DNA of 64,000 nucleotides from Candidatus Cloacimonetes bacterium 4572_55 (GCA_002084765.1 NBMB01000041.1:3692-67691); one strand, 5' to 3'; positions 40,718-50,677 are shown, counted from the first letter of the stretch. Notes: generated by a model from the letters alone, not told the origin. Program-made: numbers and translations.

Positions 40718-41240
40718 AGCCCCGATGATGGTTCCGCCTGACTATTCCTTATATTATTGGCTCGGTTTGTTGGCTTGTCTTTTTCTGGCGATTGTCGTGG
40801 CGATTTATATTTATATGAAAAAATTCAGAAAAATTGACGCGCCGCCTCTATTTGCTCCTCCACCTCCCCGCCCATCGCATGAAATCGCGTATGGCGAAAT
40901 CAAGGCTTTTTACATCGAGATTTCTCTGATTATTCGTTCGTATTTAGGAGGGCGTTATGAGATCGACACGCTGGAGATGACGACCGAAGAGTTGTTCCGC
41001 GCATTGGACAAAGCGTATGATATCGAGGAGTCGCATGTGGATATGATCCGAAAATTTTCGGACGGGTGCGATTTGGTCAAGTTCGCCAAACTTATCCCCC
41101 AGGACAAGGTAAATAAAGGAATGATACCGAACGCCCGACAGATCATTGATGAGACCAAACGGACTTTTATCAATATGACCGCGGTTCACGAAAGAAAACC
41201 CCACGCATTAACGGAAACAGAAACAGAGGCGTCAGGATGA
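40602..41240 (+). pseudogene. 3' part of a frameshifted BatD/DUF4381-like gene
   Basis: This frame supplies the end of the beta domain (VRYSLPPDSTVHEMQSEESA), one transmembrane helix (YWLGLLACLFLAIVVAIYI), a Pro-rich cytoplasmic link and a helical DUF4381-like part (IKAFYIEISLIIRSYLGGRY). It overlaps the batA start by ATGA, so translation of the downstream part may still be coupled. Its own ATG (40602) has no ribosome site, and the fragment would be an anchored C-terminal domain without its periplasmic portion. Confidence 0.75.
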
Positions 41241-42235
41241 TTCATTTTGTTAATCCCGAATTTTTTTTCCTATTGGCAATTATTCCGTTTTTGATCTCTA
41301 ACTATTTTCGAAAGAACAAAAGTCGGCAGGGAAGTTTGCGGTTTTCCAGCTTGAGAACCGTAAAATCCATTGCCAAAAGATCAACCTTTGCACTGAAAGC
41401 GCGCCATATCTTGATTATACTGCGGGTCGGCACCGTGGTTTTGATCACTATCGCGCTTGCCAGGCCCCAATCGAGCCAGAAAAGCTCCGAAATTATGACC
41501 GAAGGGATCGATATCGTGCTTTCTATCGATGTGTCAAGCAGTATGCTGGCGGAAGATTTTAAGCCGGATAATCGACTGATCGCGGCAAAAAAAGTGGCTT
41601 CAGATTTTATTCAGGGACGAAAAAATGACTTGATCGGTCTGGTGGTCTTTGCCGGGAAAAGTTTTACCCAATGCCCTCTGACTTTGGATTACGGCGTTTT
41701 GATCTCTTTTCTGGAACGAGTCAAGATCGGGATGGTCGAGGACGGCACCGCTATCGGCATGGGCATTGCCACCGCGCTGAATCGCCTGCGGAACAGTAAG
41801 GCGAAAAGTAAGGTGATCATACTGCTGACCGACGGCGTGAACAATTCTGGGCAGGTCGATCCAATCACCGCGGCAAAAGCGGCAAAAGCGTTGAATGTCC
41901 GCATTTACACGATCGGTGCCGGGACAGATGGATCGGCAATGTATCCAGTCGAAGACCCGCTGTTTGGCAAACGTTATGTCTCTATGCCGGTCGAGATTGA
42001 CGAGGAAAGCCTTAAAGAGGTGGCGAAAATCACTGGTGGAGAATACTTTCGGGCAAAAGACGCCAAATCGTTGAAGGCGATCTATAAACAGATAGATCAA
42101 TTGGAAAAGACGAAGATCGAGATCGAAAAATATACCCGTTATGAAGAGCTGTTTATGATTTTTTTATTGCCCGCGATTTGTCTTTTCATATTAGAGATCG
42201 TGCTGGCGAATACCCGATTTCGACGGATTCCTTAA
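41237..42235 (+). CDS. batA: BatA-like membrane-anchored VWA protein
   Basis: 332 residues. Two N-terminal membrane segments (8-22 and about 58-76), a von Willebrand factor A domain (about 90-300) with the metal-site motif DVSSS (98-102), the conserved TDGVNNSG and a C-terminal transmembrane helix. The Bat proteins (Bacteroides aerotolerance) are envelope proteins connected with stress tolerance. The start overlaps the preceding stop. A 79-bp gap containing a dispersed repeat separates it from batB. Confidence 0.92.
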   Translation: MIHFVNPEFFFLLAIIPFLISNYFRKNKSRQGSLRFSSLRTVKSIAKRSTFALKARHILIILRVGTVVLITIALARPQSSQKSSEIMTEGIDIVLSIDVSSSMLAEDFKPDNRLIAAKKVASDFIQGRKNDLIGLVVFAGKSFTQCPLTLDYGVLISFLERVKIGMVEDGTAIGMGIATALNRLRNSKAKSKVIILLTDGVNNSGQVDPITAAKAAKALNVRIYTIGAGTDGSAMYPVEDPLFGKRYVSMPVEIDEESLKEVAKITGGEYFRAKDAKSLKAIYKQIDQLEKTKIEIEKYTRYEELFMIFLLPAICLFILEIVLANTRFRRIP

Positions 42236-42240
42236 ATTTT

Positions 42241-42300
42241 CAATTCTTAATCTGCGTAATCCGCGGATCGAATTCCGCGGCGACGAATAATTTAAGATAA
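42241..42300 (+). repeat. Dispersed intergenic repeat, copy 2
   Basis: Sits between batA and batB. It shares about 60 bp with the copy at 36960-37029, lacking the 10-bp internal insertion. The unit CTGCG is also partly reused in copy 1, suggesting expansion there. Confidence 0.7.
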
Positions 42301-42314
42301 ATAAGGCATAAGCT

Positions 42315-43352
42315 ATGTTTGAGTTTCGTTTCGGTGCTCCTGAAAACTATTACCTGTTTTTATTGGTTCCGCTGTTGATTTTTTTCTATATCTATGCGAA
42401 GAATCGCAAAAAAAAGGCGTTGGCGCGTTTTGGAAATGCTAAGTTGTTATCAAAATTGACGCGTTCTGTCAGTAAGACCCGTCGCGGATGGAAAGTCGGA
42501 CTCTCTCTTATGGGATTGGTTTTGATGATGTTCGCTCTGGTTCAGCCCCAATATAGCACAAAATTTGAGGAGGTGCGCCGAGAGGGCATTGATCTGATTA
42601 TTGCTTTGGACACCTCAAAATCTATGTTGGCGGAAGATATCAAACCAAATCGCTTAGAAAAAGCGAAGTCGGAAGTAAAAGGCGTGATTGATCGGTTGGA
42701 GGGCGACCGAATCGGACTGGTGGCGTTTGCAGGCGGAAGTTTTACTCTGTGCCCGTTGACGCTGGATTACGGCGCGGCAAAGCTCTTTCTGAACGCGCTC
42801 GACACCGATATTATCCCCCAACCCGGCACTGCTATCGGCGATGCAATCCGAGAAGCCGGTCGAGCGTTTAATCAGAAAGAGCGCAAACATAAGGTTCTTA
42901 TTCTGATTACGGACGGCGAGGATCATGACACCGATCCAGAAGAGGCGGCAAAAACTGGAGCCGAAGAAGGCATAGTGATTTATTCGGTCGGTATCGGTTC
43001 CACTGACGGGGTGCCGATACCCAATTTCAACAAAAATGGGGTGCGACAAGGGTTTCTTAAGGATGAAACAGGGCAGACCGTTGTCTCCCGATTGGATGAA
43101 ATCGGTCTGCAAAAAATCTCTTTGCTTACGGACGGGAAATATTATCGAGCCACGACCGGCGAGATCGAATTGGATAAAATTTATGAAGATATTGCTAAGA
43201 TGGAAAAAAAAGAGGTCGGCTCGACGAAGTTTACCAATTTTGAGGAGCGATTTCAATGGGTGTTATTTCCCGCATTGTTTGCTCTGATTTTTGAGTCGCT
43301 ATTGTCGGATCGGGCTCGGCAGAAACACGAATGGAAAGGACGGTTCGAATGA
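42315..43352 (+). CDS. batB: BatB-like membrane-anchored VWA protein
   Basis: 345 residues. Two N-terminal helices (about 12-28 and 60-78), a VWA domain with DTSKS (99-103) and ITDGEDHDTDPEEAA, and a C-terminal helix (WVLFPALFALIFESLL). The metal-site motif is complete. It is paralogous to BatA. batC starts inside its last codons. Confidence 0.92.
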   Translation: MFEFRFGAPENYYLFLLVPLLIFFYIYAKNRKKKALARFGNAKLLSKLTRSVSKTRRGWKVGLSLMGLVLMMFALVQPQYSTKFEEVRREGIDLIIALDTSKSMLAEDIKPNRLEKAKSEVKGVIDRLEGDRIGLVAFAGGSFTLCPLTLDYGAAKLFLNALDTDIIPQPGTAIGDAIREAGRAFNQKERKHKVLILITDGEDHDTDPEEAAKTGAEEGIVIYSVGIGSTDGVPIPNFNKNGVRQGFLKDETGQTVVSRLDEIGLQKISLLTDGKYYRATTGEIELDKIYEDIAKMEKKEVGSTKFTNFEERFQWVLFPALFALIFESLLSDRARQKHEWKGRFE

Positions 43353-44212
43353 TGATCAAACGTTTATTTTTTATTTTTTTTGTTCTCCTGATCAGTGGTG
43401 CTTCGCTATCCGCGAAGTCGATATCAGATACTGTGGAAGATGGAAATCTTCACTATGACAAAGCCGAGTATAATCAAGCACTGATGAAATATCGGGATGC
43501 GCAGATTTATTCTCCGGAAGCCGCAGAATTACATTTCAATATCGGGGACGCCCTTTTCAAGAAGAAGGACTATGCCGGGGCCGAGGAGGCGTATCAAAAA
43601 TCTATCAACAGCAGCGACGACGCAACGTTGCATGCTCAGGCATATTATAACATTGGCAACAGTCTGTTCCGCGCGGCTGAGGACTCGATTCAACTACAAA
43701 ATTCTCAAGGCGCAGTGAATAATATGATCCAAAGTATCGATTATTATAAACGATCGCTGGAGATCAATCCAGAGGATCAAGACACGAAATTTAATCTGGA
43801 ATATGTGCGCACGATCCTAAAAGAGTTGAGCGAAAATCAAGATCAGGATCAACAAAATGGAGATCAGCAGCAGCAATCTCAACAATCTGAGCAGCAGAAA
43901 GGTGAGGAGGGAGATCAGAATCAGGACCAACAAGGTGATCAGGATCAACAAGATACGGCTCAAGATACAGCTCAAGATAAAGAAGAAGATGGTGATCAGG
44001 AGAAAGATAAAAAAGATGGACAGGATGGCGAGGATGGCGAGGAAGATCAGCCTCCTGAAGGCGAGAGTCAAGCTCGCAAGGAAGGTGAAATGTCCGAGGA
44101 AGAGGCAGAGCGTTTGCTGAACGCACTGCTCTCCAGTGAGGAGGAGCTTCAAAAAGAGCAACAAAAACAACAAATTCCGACTTCTGGTCAATATGGCGGC
44201 AAGAAATGGTGA
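43349..44212 (+). CDS. batC: BatC-like TPR protein with acidic Gln-rich tail
   Basis: 287 residues from ATG 43349, which overlaps the batB stop; an AAAGGA lies upstream. The signal peptide is MMIKRLFFIFFVLLISGASLSA. TPR repeats (NLHYDKAEYNQALMKYRDAQ, AELHFNIGDALFKKKDYAGA, and a third ending in YKRSLEINPEDQDTKFNLEY) occupy residues about 30-155. The rest is low-complexity Gln/Asp/Glu/Lys, as is usual for BatC, then a short C-terminal helix. It probably binds other Bat proteins in the periplasm. The skewed composition explains spurious long frames on both strands here. Confidence 0.88.
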   Translation: MMIKRLFFIFFVLLISGASLSAKSISDTVEDGNLHYDKAEYNQALMKYRDAQIYSPEAAELHFNIGDALFKKKDYAGAEEAYQKSINSSDDATLHAQAYYNIGNSLFRAAEDSIQLQNSQGAVNNMIQSIDYYKRSLEINPEDQDTKFNLEYVRTILKELSENQDQDQQNGDQQQQSQQSEQQKGEEGDQNQDQQGDQDQQDTAQDTAQDKEEDGDQEKDKKDGQDGEDGEEDQPPEGESQARKEGEMSEEEAERLLNALLSSEEELQKEQQKQQIPTSGQYGGKKW

Positions 44213-46011
44213 TTTCTCATTTTAAATACATTGTTTTGTTTTGGATCAGCTTACTTTTTGCGCTGATACCGATCTCTTTATCCGCTCAGGATATCCAATT
44301 CAGTATCAAAGTGGATAAGAGCGTCTTAACGCTGGACGATCAATTGGCACTGACTCTTAGCGTTTCCGGGAAGAGCAAAAAATTGCCCACTGCGCAATTA
44401 AGCTCTATTCCAAATTTTGATATTTCTGGTCAGTCAACCAGCCAAAATTTCTCTATTATAAACGGAGCTACATCATCGACTTACGATACGAGAGTCGTTC
44501 TTATACCGAAAAAAAAGGGACGTTTCACTATCGGTCCCTTTCAGCTCAAACATGAAGGAAAGCTCTACACATCAAACGCCTTGCAAGTGACAGTGAAAAA
44601 TGCCGGCGCGGCGGTGAACCCATCCGCGAAACGCGGTCGGGGAGACTACTTTCTCGATGTGATCGTAGATAAAAAAGAGATATATTTGCACGAGCAGTTG
44701 ACTCTGACCTACTATCTCTATTTTAAACCCAATACTGTCAGTGGTTTGGACTATAAGCAACTGCCAGCAACAATCGGATTCTGGGCGGAAGAATTGGATG
44801 TGCCAAAGGATCGTGCAGGAAATTTTACTATTGAAGGAAAAACGCTCAATGGCATAGGCTATCACCGGGTGATGGTAAAACGCACCGCACTGTTTCCCTC
44901 CACGATCGGCGAACTGACGATCGGCTCCATGATTTTGAACGCAAAGGTGCGGATCGCTTCAAGGGATCCATTTGATTCTTTTTTCTCACGCGGTCGCACT
45001 CAGAATAAGACAGTCCGTTCGTCAGAAGTCAAGATTCATGTTAAGGATCTGCCTTCGTCAGGTCGCCCGGCAGGATTCAAAGGCGCAGTGGGTCAATATC
45101 GTATCGAGGCAAAAACGGACAAAAAAACTTTGCCGGCAAATGACGCGGTGACGCTCACATTAAAAATATCCGGCTCTGGGAAAATCCAGAATTTGCCGGA
45201 GCCAGAGTTGAACCTTCCCCATGACATTAAGGCTTACGATCCCGAGATCAGCGAGAAAATCGACAAATCAAGCGGAGTGATCAAAGGGACAAAGAGCTTT
45301 GAATATGTGCTGATTCCCCGTTTTGAGGGAGAATACAGTATCGATCCGCTATCGTTGATCTTTTTTGATCCCAAAAACGGACACTATCAAACCGTTTCTA
45401 CAAAATCGATTGCAATTACAGCTACGGAGTCGCTGACGAATGATCCGCATATCTTTATTTCTGGCGGTGGAAAAGAGGCAATCAAATTGCTGAATAAGGA
45501 TATCCGATTTATCAAAACTGTTTCGGGAAAAATCAAAAGCGTTTCACCGTTTTATTATCAGCCGTGGTACTGGGGCGCAATGGGATCTTCGGTTCTGATA
45601 TGGTGTGGAGCGTGGTTTTTTGCCCGTCGTCGCGGTCGGATAGAAAGTGATATCGGTTATGCGAGGAAGTTGCAAGCCGCTCGTCATGCCAGGAAACGTT
45701 TCGCCGACGCGACCAAGGCGATGAAAAAAAACGAGTCTGAAAATTTTTATGGCGTAACGGCTCACGCTCTTACCGACTATATAGCGGATAAATGGAATTT
45801 GCCAAAAGCCTCGGTTACCGCGGATACCGTGGAAGAGGTGCTTAAAAATCATCAGATGGACTCAGGCGTTACGGAGCGTATTGTCTCCTGCTTGAATAGC
45901 TGCAATTTTGCTCGATTCGCGCCGTCTGGCTCCCACCCACTGGATGAAATGAAGAGGATATTAGGAGACGCTCGGAAATGCGTCGCTATATTGGAAAAAC
46001 ATCGCAAATAA
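44206..46011 (+). CDS. batD: BatD-like oxygen-tolerance membrane protein
   Basis: 601 residues. The signal/anchor helix (HFKYIVLFWISLLFALIPI) is followed by repeated beta domains, each starting with a motif of the type 'VDKSVLTLDDQLALTLSVSG' (about residues 30-50), 'VDKKEIYLHEQLTLTYYLY' and 'TDKKTLPANDAVTLTLKISG'. After about residue 460 a transmembrane helix (YYWGAMGSSVLIWCGAWFF-like) leads to a helical cytoplasmic tail. This is the BatD plan. Start ATG 44206 overlaps the batC end. A GTG at 44209 is an equally close alternative. Confidence 0.9.
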   Translation: MVISHFKYIVLFWISLLFALIPISLSAQDIQFSIKVDKSVLTLDDQLALTLSVSGKSKKLPTAQLSSIPNFDISGQSTSQNFSIINGATSSTYDTRVVLIPKKKGRFTIGPFQLKHEGKLYTSNALQVTVKNAGAAVNPSAKRGRGDYFLDVIVDKKEIYLHEQLTLTYYLYFKPNTVSGLDYKQLPATIGFWAEELDVPKDRAGNFTIEGKTLNGIGYHRVMVKRTALFPSTIGELTIGSMILNAKVRIASRDPFDSFFSRGRTQNKTVRSSEVKIHVKDLPSSGRPAGFKGAVGQYRIEAKTDKKTLPANDAVTLTLKISGSGKIQNLPEPELNLPHDIKAYDPEISEKIDKSSGVIKGTKSFEYVLIPRFEGEYSIDPLSLIFFDPKNGHYQTVSTKSIAITATESLTNDPHIFISGGGKEAIKLLNKDIRFIKTVSGKIKSVSPFYYQPWYWGAMGSSVLIWCGAWFFARRRGRIESDIGYARKLQAARHARKRFADATKAMKKNESENFYGVTAHALTDYIADKWNLPKASVTADTVEEVLKNHQMDSGVTERIVSCLNSCNFARFAPSGSHPLDEMKRILGDARKCVAILEKHRK

Positions 46012-46063
46012 ATTTTTTCTCAATGCAATTTGTTCATTTTTACAAACAGAGAGAGCGTCGTTT

Positions 46064-46876
46064 ATGAATATGCAATGGATTCGGAAACTCCTTTTGATGT
46101 CGATTATTTGGATTGCCACGAACATTCCGGTTTTTATTTGCGCCGAAATTTCGCTGGAACCCCAACCGACTGGGGACAGAATCGAGCAGTTGTTCTCAGA
46201 GGCAAATCGGGCTTATGAGCAGGCTGATTTCGAGCGCGCGATAGAAGGGTATGAGAACATCTTGAATTACAAGGTCATCAATCCTGCGGTTTATTTTAAT
46301 TTAGGCAATTCTTACTTTAAGACGAATTCGCTCGGAAAGGCTATTTTGTATTATGAAAAAGGATTTCGTCTCTCTCCAAGAGATGAGGATATCTTAGAAA
46401 ATCTGACCTTAGCTCGTGTGATGACGGTCGATCGGGTGGATCACGCGGTTCCGGGATTAATCGCCAACCTGCTCACCACATTTTATAACTCATTTTCTCT
46501 GAACGAGTTAGCTCTTATCTCGCTTGTTGCTATGATCAGCGTGATAGTGTTTTTTTCTCTCCTAATTTTGACGCGTTCTCCCATTTTGCGGCGATCAATT
46601 TGGTATCTGACCGGATTCGGAATCGCTTTGTTGCTTATTTTCTCCACCACATTTTACGTCAAATACGACAATTATCATAACCAAACCACAGCCATTGTCA
46701 TCTCACCCAAGCTGGACGCGTATCCTGCGCCGATCCAAACAACAGGGGACGTCGCCTTTACCGTGCATGAGGGGAAAAAAGCGAGAGTTCTTCAATCTCG
46801 CGAGGATTGGGCAGAGATCGAACTTGAGAACGGCTGGAAGGGCTGGGTCAATCAAGGCAGTTTAGACGAAATTTAA
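46064..46876 (+). CDS. batE: BatE-like TPR/SH3 membrane protein
   Basis: 270 residues. N-terminal signal/anchor, TPR repeats (QADFERAIEGYENILNYKVI, NLGNSYFKTNSLGKAILYYEKGF), two membrane helices (around 140-165 and 170-195) and a C-terminal SH3-like domain (VHEGKKARVLQSREDWAEIE then GWKGWVNQG). This matches BatE of complete Bat operons. It is the last gene of the operon, 16 bp from the convergent AAA-ATPase gene. Confidence 0.9.
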   Translation: MNMQWIRKLLLMSIIWIATNIPVFICAEISLEPQPTGDRIEQLFSEANRAYEQADFERAIEGYENILNYKVINPAVYFNLGNSYFKTNSLGKAILYYEKGFRLSPRDEDILENLTLARVMTVDRVDHAVPGLIANLLTTFYNSFSLNELALISLVAMISVIVFFSLLILTRSPILRRSIWYLTGFGIALLLIFSTTFYVKYDNYHNQTTAIVISPKLDAYPAPIQTTGDVAFTVHEGKKARVLQSREDWAEIELENGWKGWVNQGSLDEI

Positions 46877-46892
46877 TGCGTCATATTGCGAT

Positions 46893-48596
46893 TTACTCAT
46901 GAACAGCCTCGCACACCCTGCATTCATCGCCGACAAAAATCAGCGTATAGCCTCGCAAATTGGACATGGATCGCGCTTCCTTTGTGGCGAGATAACCCTT
47001 TAATTGCGTAATTGCCGCACGCTTTCTTTTTGATAATTGATTTCCTTCGCTTTTTTTCATATACTTTAATTCAATCGCAAACTGGTAGTTCGGGATGACC
47101 GGAGGGCGTGTCAGTAGCAGCAAATCCACATAACCGCCGCCCAATTCATACTCGCTTTTGATGAAGTAAAGATTTGTCAGACTGAGATAGGACACAATCG
47201 CCACTTTGATATATTTCTCATCAAATCGCTTGAAATCCTGAAACGACAGAACCTTAAGCAGTTCCTCAACCACCTTGATAAAAGGTGCCAGATTGTTATG
47301 CAGAGCCATTGCTTCCAGAGCAGAGCTTATCGTGTCTGTTTTCAGCTTGATTTGATGCCGATCTTCGATCACCCTGGCAAAATATTTCAGATAAAGCTGT
47401 GTGACGACGTAATTCGGGACGCAAAAATTAATACGAGCCAGCGCGGCTTGTTTGATCGTAATTATTCCCATATAAAACAGCAGCGAGATAAAATCATCCC
47501 GATCAAATTCCTTTTGCAACGAGAATTCAGCCGTTAATTGCGCGCTGATGTTCTTTTCGATAATTAACTCATTAAGCGTCTCAAGGTTCAACTCCAAATT
47601 GCCTAACTGAAAAAGACGGGCGATTTTGCTATAATCAGATGAAATATTTGTGTCGATTAACTGCTTTGGTATCCTATACTTATGTCCCTTTGTTAGGTGA
47701 TTCAGGAAATATAGTGCCATGTCAGGGTTGAAAATTCTTTCCGAGGAATTTTGATTAAAACAATACCCATTATAATAGTCCTTCATCATTTTGAACAAGT
47801 CGTCGATATCTCCAGGATAATCGCGGCAGGTCGTTTGCAATAACCGACGGGTTTCAGATTCTGTAAATCCCATCATGGCATTCAGATCTTCATCTAATGT
47901 ATCATTTTGGGCAATATTAAAACCGCTTGTCATGCTATCAAGAGTGATTGGCGTCACGCCGGTAACAAACATCCTGTCCACAATTCCGTCATAAGTCCCG
48001 TATTTGATGCTTTCGTAAAACTTGCGCACAAAGCCAGTCCTGGAAACAATATCGCTGAACGCATTCGGATCGCTCGACAGCATTTCATTGGCAAAATGAT
48101 CATACTCGTCGATCAGGATGTAGATTTTATGACGGAGTTTGGTTTCTTGGATGCTTACAAAGAGTGTTTTGATGATATTTGCCGGCTTATCGATATTCTC
48201 AAAATACTCGTAAGTTAATTCATATTGTAAGCAAAATTTTTTGACTCCAATAAGAACATTTTTCCGAAAATCAGTAAAAGCCGTCTCTTTTGTTTGGGTA
48301 TCAATTTGACTAAAATCGAAATTTAGGATTAAATACTTATTTGCTTTTTTCGTCGGCTGCTTTCCGATAGCGAATTTTCCAAAAAGATGGGTGAATTTCT
48401 CCTTCCTGGCGACGTCGTAATAGTAGGACAGCATGGAAACAAACAAACTTTTTCCAAATCGACGCGGGCGTAGAAAAATAATATAGCTTTCGTTGAGATT
48501 TTCTAATTCATTGATATATAAGGTTTTATCGACGAAATAATACCCATCGTTGATAAGTTTCTCAAAATTAGAAATGCCATAAGGAAGTTTAATCAT
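46893..48596 (-). CDS. AAA-ATPase-like / PD-(D/E)XK nuclease-like protein (DUF1703 type)
   Basis: 567 residues of the family that begins KLPYGISNFEKLINDGYYFVDKT and LRPRRFGKSLFVSML (a P-loop variant) and ends in a nuclease-like domain: GGGYVDLLLL and FAIELKYMKKSEG give the D..E-x-K pattern. Such genes are common, often multi-copy and mobile in Bacteroidetes and relatives, with no proven function; a restriction- or transposon-linked role has been suggested. It lies convergent to batE and divergent from the metal efflux operon, with no partner gene. The compact start MIKLPYGISN agrees with family members. Confidence 0.88.
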   Translation of the reverse strand: MIKLPYGISNFEKLINDGYYFVDKTLYINELENLNESYIIFLRPRRFGKSLFVSMLSYYYDVARKEKFTHLFGKFAIGKQPTKKANKYLILNFDFSQIDTQTKETAFTDFRKNVLIGVKKFCLQYELTYEYFENIDKPANIIKTLFVSIQETKLRHKIYILIDEYDHFANEMLSSDPNAFSDIVSRTGFVRKFYESIKYGTYDGIVDRMFVTGVTPITLDSMTSGFNIAQNDTLDEDLNAMMGFTESETRRLLQTTCRDYPGDIDDLFKMMKDYYNGYCFNQNSSERIFNPDMALYFLNHLTKGHKYRIPKQLIDTNISSDYSKIARLFQLGNLELNLETLNELIIEKNISAQLTAEFSLQKEFDRDDFISLLFYMGIITIKQAALARINFCVPNYVVTQLYLKYFARVIEDRHQIKLKTDTISSALEAMALHNNLAPFIKVVEELLKVLSFQDFKRFDEKYIKVAIVSYLSLTNLYFIKSEYELGGGYVDLLLLTRPPVIPNYQFAIELKYMKKSEGNQLSKRKRAAITQLKGYLATKEARSMSNLRGYTLIFVGDECRVCEAVHE

Positions 48597-48854
48597 AGAA
48601 AAATTACCTCAATATTTATGAATACATCCCAGAGAAAGGAAAAACAAATTGAGTTCCGTAGCCTCCATCCAATAAATATATATTCCTGAATGGACTTTGT
48701 CACCATTATTGTTTGTGCCGTCCCAAATAATTTTATTGGGAGAAATAGGTTTGAAGGAACCTCATATTTGGCGTTTCGGTTCATTGTTGCAGAAACAAAA
48801 TGGCGAATAGCGGTTATTAGAATCCACAATTTTTTATATGAACTGAAGGATTTT

Positions 48855-49256
48855 ATGAAAAACGTAGTAGCACTTTTTTTATCTATTTTGATGTTTTTAG
48901 GCTCACTTCCATCTGAATTTGTCATTTGTTTAGGTTCGAATGACCATGTGAAGATTGAAGTGAGCGTGAATAAATCATGCCATAGAAGTCATAACGACTC
49001 GAGTTCTGGTTTGGATTGTGATGTGCATTGCTGCGATGACTGCGTTGATATACCGATTACCAATTTTGTCCCTGACATGACAATTTTGCATCGCCCTACC
49101 CCCATCTCTCTTAAAATGTCTGTTCGATTTATTTCTGCTGCCATAGAAAGTATGCTGTTGTTTTATGAATTTCACAGATTAGATAAAACAGATATCTTTT
49201 CTATGATCCCCTCTCTTATACTTTCCTCGATTCGATCCACTGTTCTCATCCTGTGA
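48855..49256 (+). CDS. Small Cys/His-rich secreted protein heading the metal efflux operon
   Basis: 133 residues from ATG 48855, selected because GAAGGA is four bases upstream and the signal peptide (MKNVVALFLSILMFLGSLPSEF) is then N-terminal; the reading frame itself runs back to 48690. The mature part has VICLGSNDHVKIE, a run CHRSHNDSSSGLDCDVHCCDDC (five Cys, three His) and VDIPI. The remainder is hydrophobic-helical. Similar small proteins precede CzcCBA/CusCBA-type operons. It may bind or sense the exported metal in the periplasm (inference). It lies 86 bp before the OM factor gene. Confidence 0.72.
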   Translation: MKNVVALFLSILMFLGSLPSEFVICLGSNDHVKIEVSVNKSCHRSHNDSSSGLDCDVHCCDDCVDIPITNFVPDMTILHRPTPISLKMSVRFISAAIESMLLFYEFHRLDKTDIFSMIPSLILSSIRSTVLIL

Positions 49257-49342
49257 TCCGTACTCGCTTCTCTAAAATTGCTTATTAATTTTTGTTCTAT
49301 TTTTGTTTAAATAATATTAAAGAGCATTAAGGAGTATATAAA

Positions 49343-50677
49343 ATGATACGATTGTATTATTTGATGTATCTACTCGTCTCAATTTCTATAGCGGGATGCG
49401 GATCCTCTCCAATGTGGTCGCCGCCGCGCCCCTTACATGACGATATTTCGGTCGTCATGCCGACATCGGCTCAGCCGGATGAGATTCTGGAGAATCCCAG
49501 CGGGGACCTGACTCTGCGTCACACATTGTCTCTGGTGATGCGACAGAATTCTCACCTGAAAGCCGCTGCTTGGGACGTCCACATAGCCGCAACGCAACAG
49601 CGTGGAGCGGCTTTGCTTCCCAACCCTGAGTTGGAAATCGAGTACGAAAATTTTGACGAGCCTGAGACGTCTATTTCACTTAGCCAGATTGTTGATCTGG
49701 GTTTCAAACGCTTTCCGATCACAAAAGCCGCTCGTTATGGATCGGAGATGGCAGCATGGAGCTTTGAAGCCGAGCGTATCGCTCTGCTCACCGAAGCGAC
49801 TCAGGCTTTCATCGACGTCCTGACCGCGCAGGAACATCTTGCCCTTGCCCAAGAAATGACGCAAATCGCTGACAGGGTTCATGCTATGACAATGGGTCGG
49901 GTGCAAGCCGGGCATGTTTCGCCCATCGAAGAGAGTCGCGCGGATGTGGAAAGATCGCTGGTCCAACTGGATTTAGAGCAAGCTCGGACAGATCTCACTG
50001 CCAGCCGGAACTATTTGGCTTCGTTGTGGGGATCGCTTTCCGCTGAATTTGACAAGGTTTCGGGCGATCTAAATAAAATAACTGAGCCCCCGAGTATGGA
50101 GACGGTCATGGCGCGTCTGCCGCAAAATCCGGAGTTAATCCGCTGGATTGCGGACATTCAACAACGGAAAACTATGCTGACTCTCGAAAAATTGGCGCGC
50201 CTTCCGGAAATTACTCTGACCGGCGGCATGAAGCGCGCGGATGAGTTGGAAGATGATGTTTTTTTCGTCGGAGTCGGTCTGGAGATTCCCCTGTTCAACC
50301 GCAATCAGGCCGCGATTCAGGAAGCAGGTTATCACGTTCGACAGGGTGAGTTTGAACGTCAATCCGCGGAAACAGCTCTCAAAATGGCTCTGATTAATGG
50401 CTGTAATCAATTGCAACAAACCTACGATGCGAGTCAGGCATTTCGGACGCGGATCATTCTCTCGGCGGAAAACAGCTTTGAAGCGATCGATGAAGGCTAT
50501 CAAGCGGGTGAATTCAGCCTGCTGGATCTATTAGATGCTGAGCAAACATTAGCTGATGTTCGCACCAAATATCTTGATACTTTGACTGATTATCACTACG
50601 CGCTCATTAAAGTCGAGCAATTGATTGGTCAGAAACTATTTGTTATCAAAACTGAGGAAAAAACTGAGGAGAATTAA
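49343..50677 (+). CDS. Outer-membrane efflux factor (CusC/CzcC, TolC-like)
   Basis: 444 residues. The signal peptide ends in a lipobox SIAGC, and the rest is the OEP fold of alternating long helices and barrel strands: two tandem OEP halves (for example TLSLVMRQNSHLKAAAWDVH, NPELEIEYENFDEPETSISL, and the second half RLPEITLTGGMKRADELEDD). It forms the outer-membrane channel of a tripartite RND pump. AAGGAG precedes ATG 49343. It is followed by the membrane-fusion and RND genes with 2-bp and 11-bp gaps. Confidence 0.92.
   Translation: MIRLYYLMYLLVSISIAGCGSSPMWSPPRPLHDDISVVMPTSAQPDEILENPSGDLTLRHTLSLVMRQNSHLKAAAWDVHIAATQQRGAALLPNPELEIEYENFDEPETSISLSQIVDLGFKRFPITKAARYGSEMAAWSFEAERIALLTEATQAFIDVLTAQEHLALAQEMTQIADRVHAMTMGRVQAGHVSPIEESRADVERSLVQLDLEQARTDLTASRNYLASLWGSLSAEFDKVSGDLNKITEPPSMETVMARLPQNPELIRWIADIQQRKTMLTLEKLARLPEITLTGGMKRADELEDDVFFVGVGLEIPLFNRNQAAIQEAGYHVRQGEFERQSAETALKMALINGCNQLQQTYDASQAFRTRIILSAENSFEAIDEGYQAGEFSLLDLLDAEQTLADVRTKYLDTLTDYHYALIKVEQLIGQKLFVIKTEEKTEEN

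Noticed and set aside
43791-44191. Frames on both strands over the batC tail
   Set aside because: Low-complexity Gln/Asp/Glu/Lys coding DNA keeps several frames open by composition alone.
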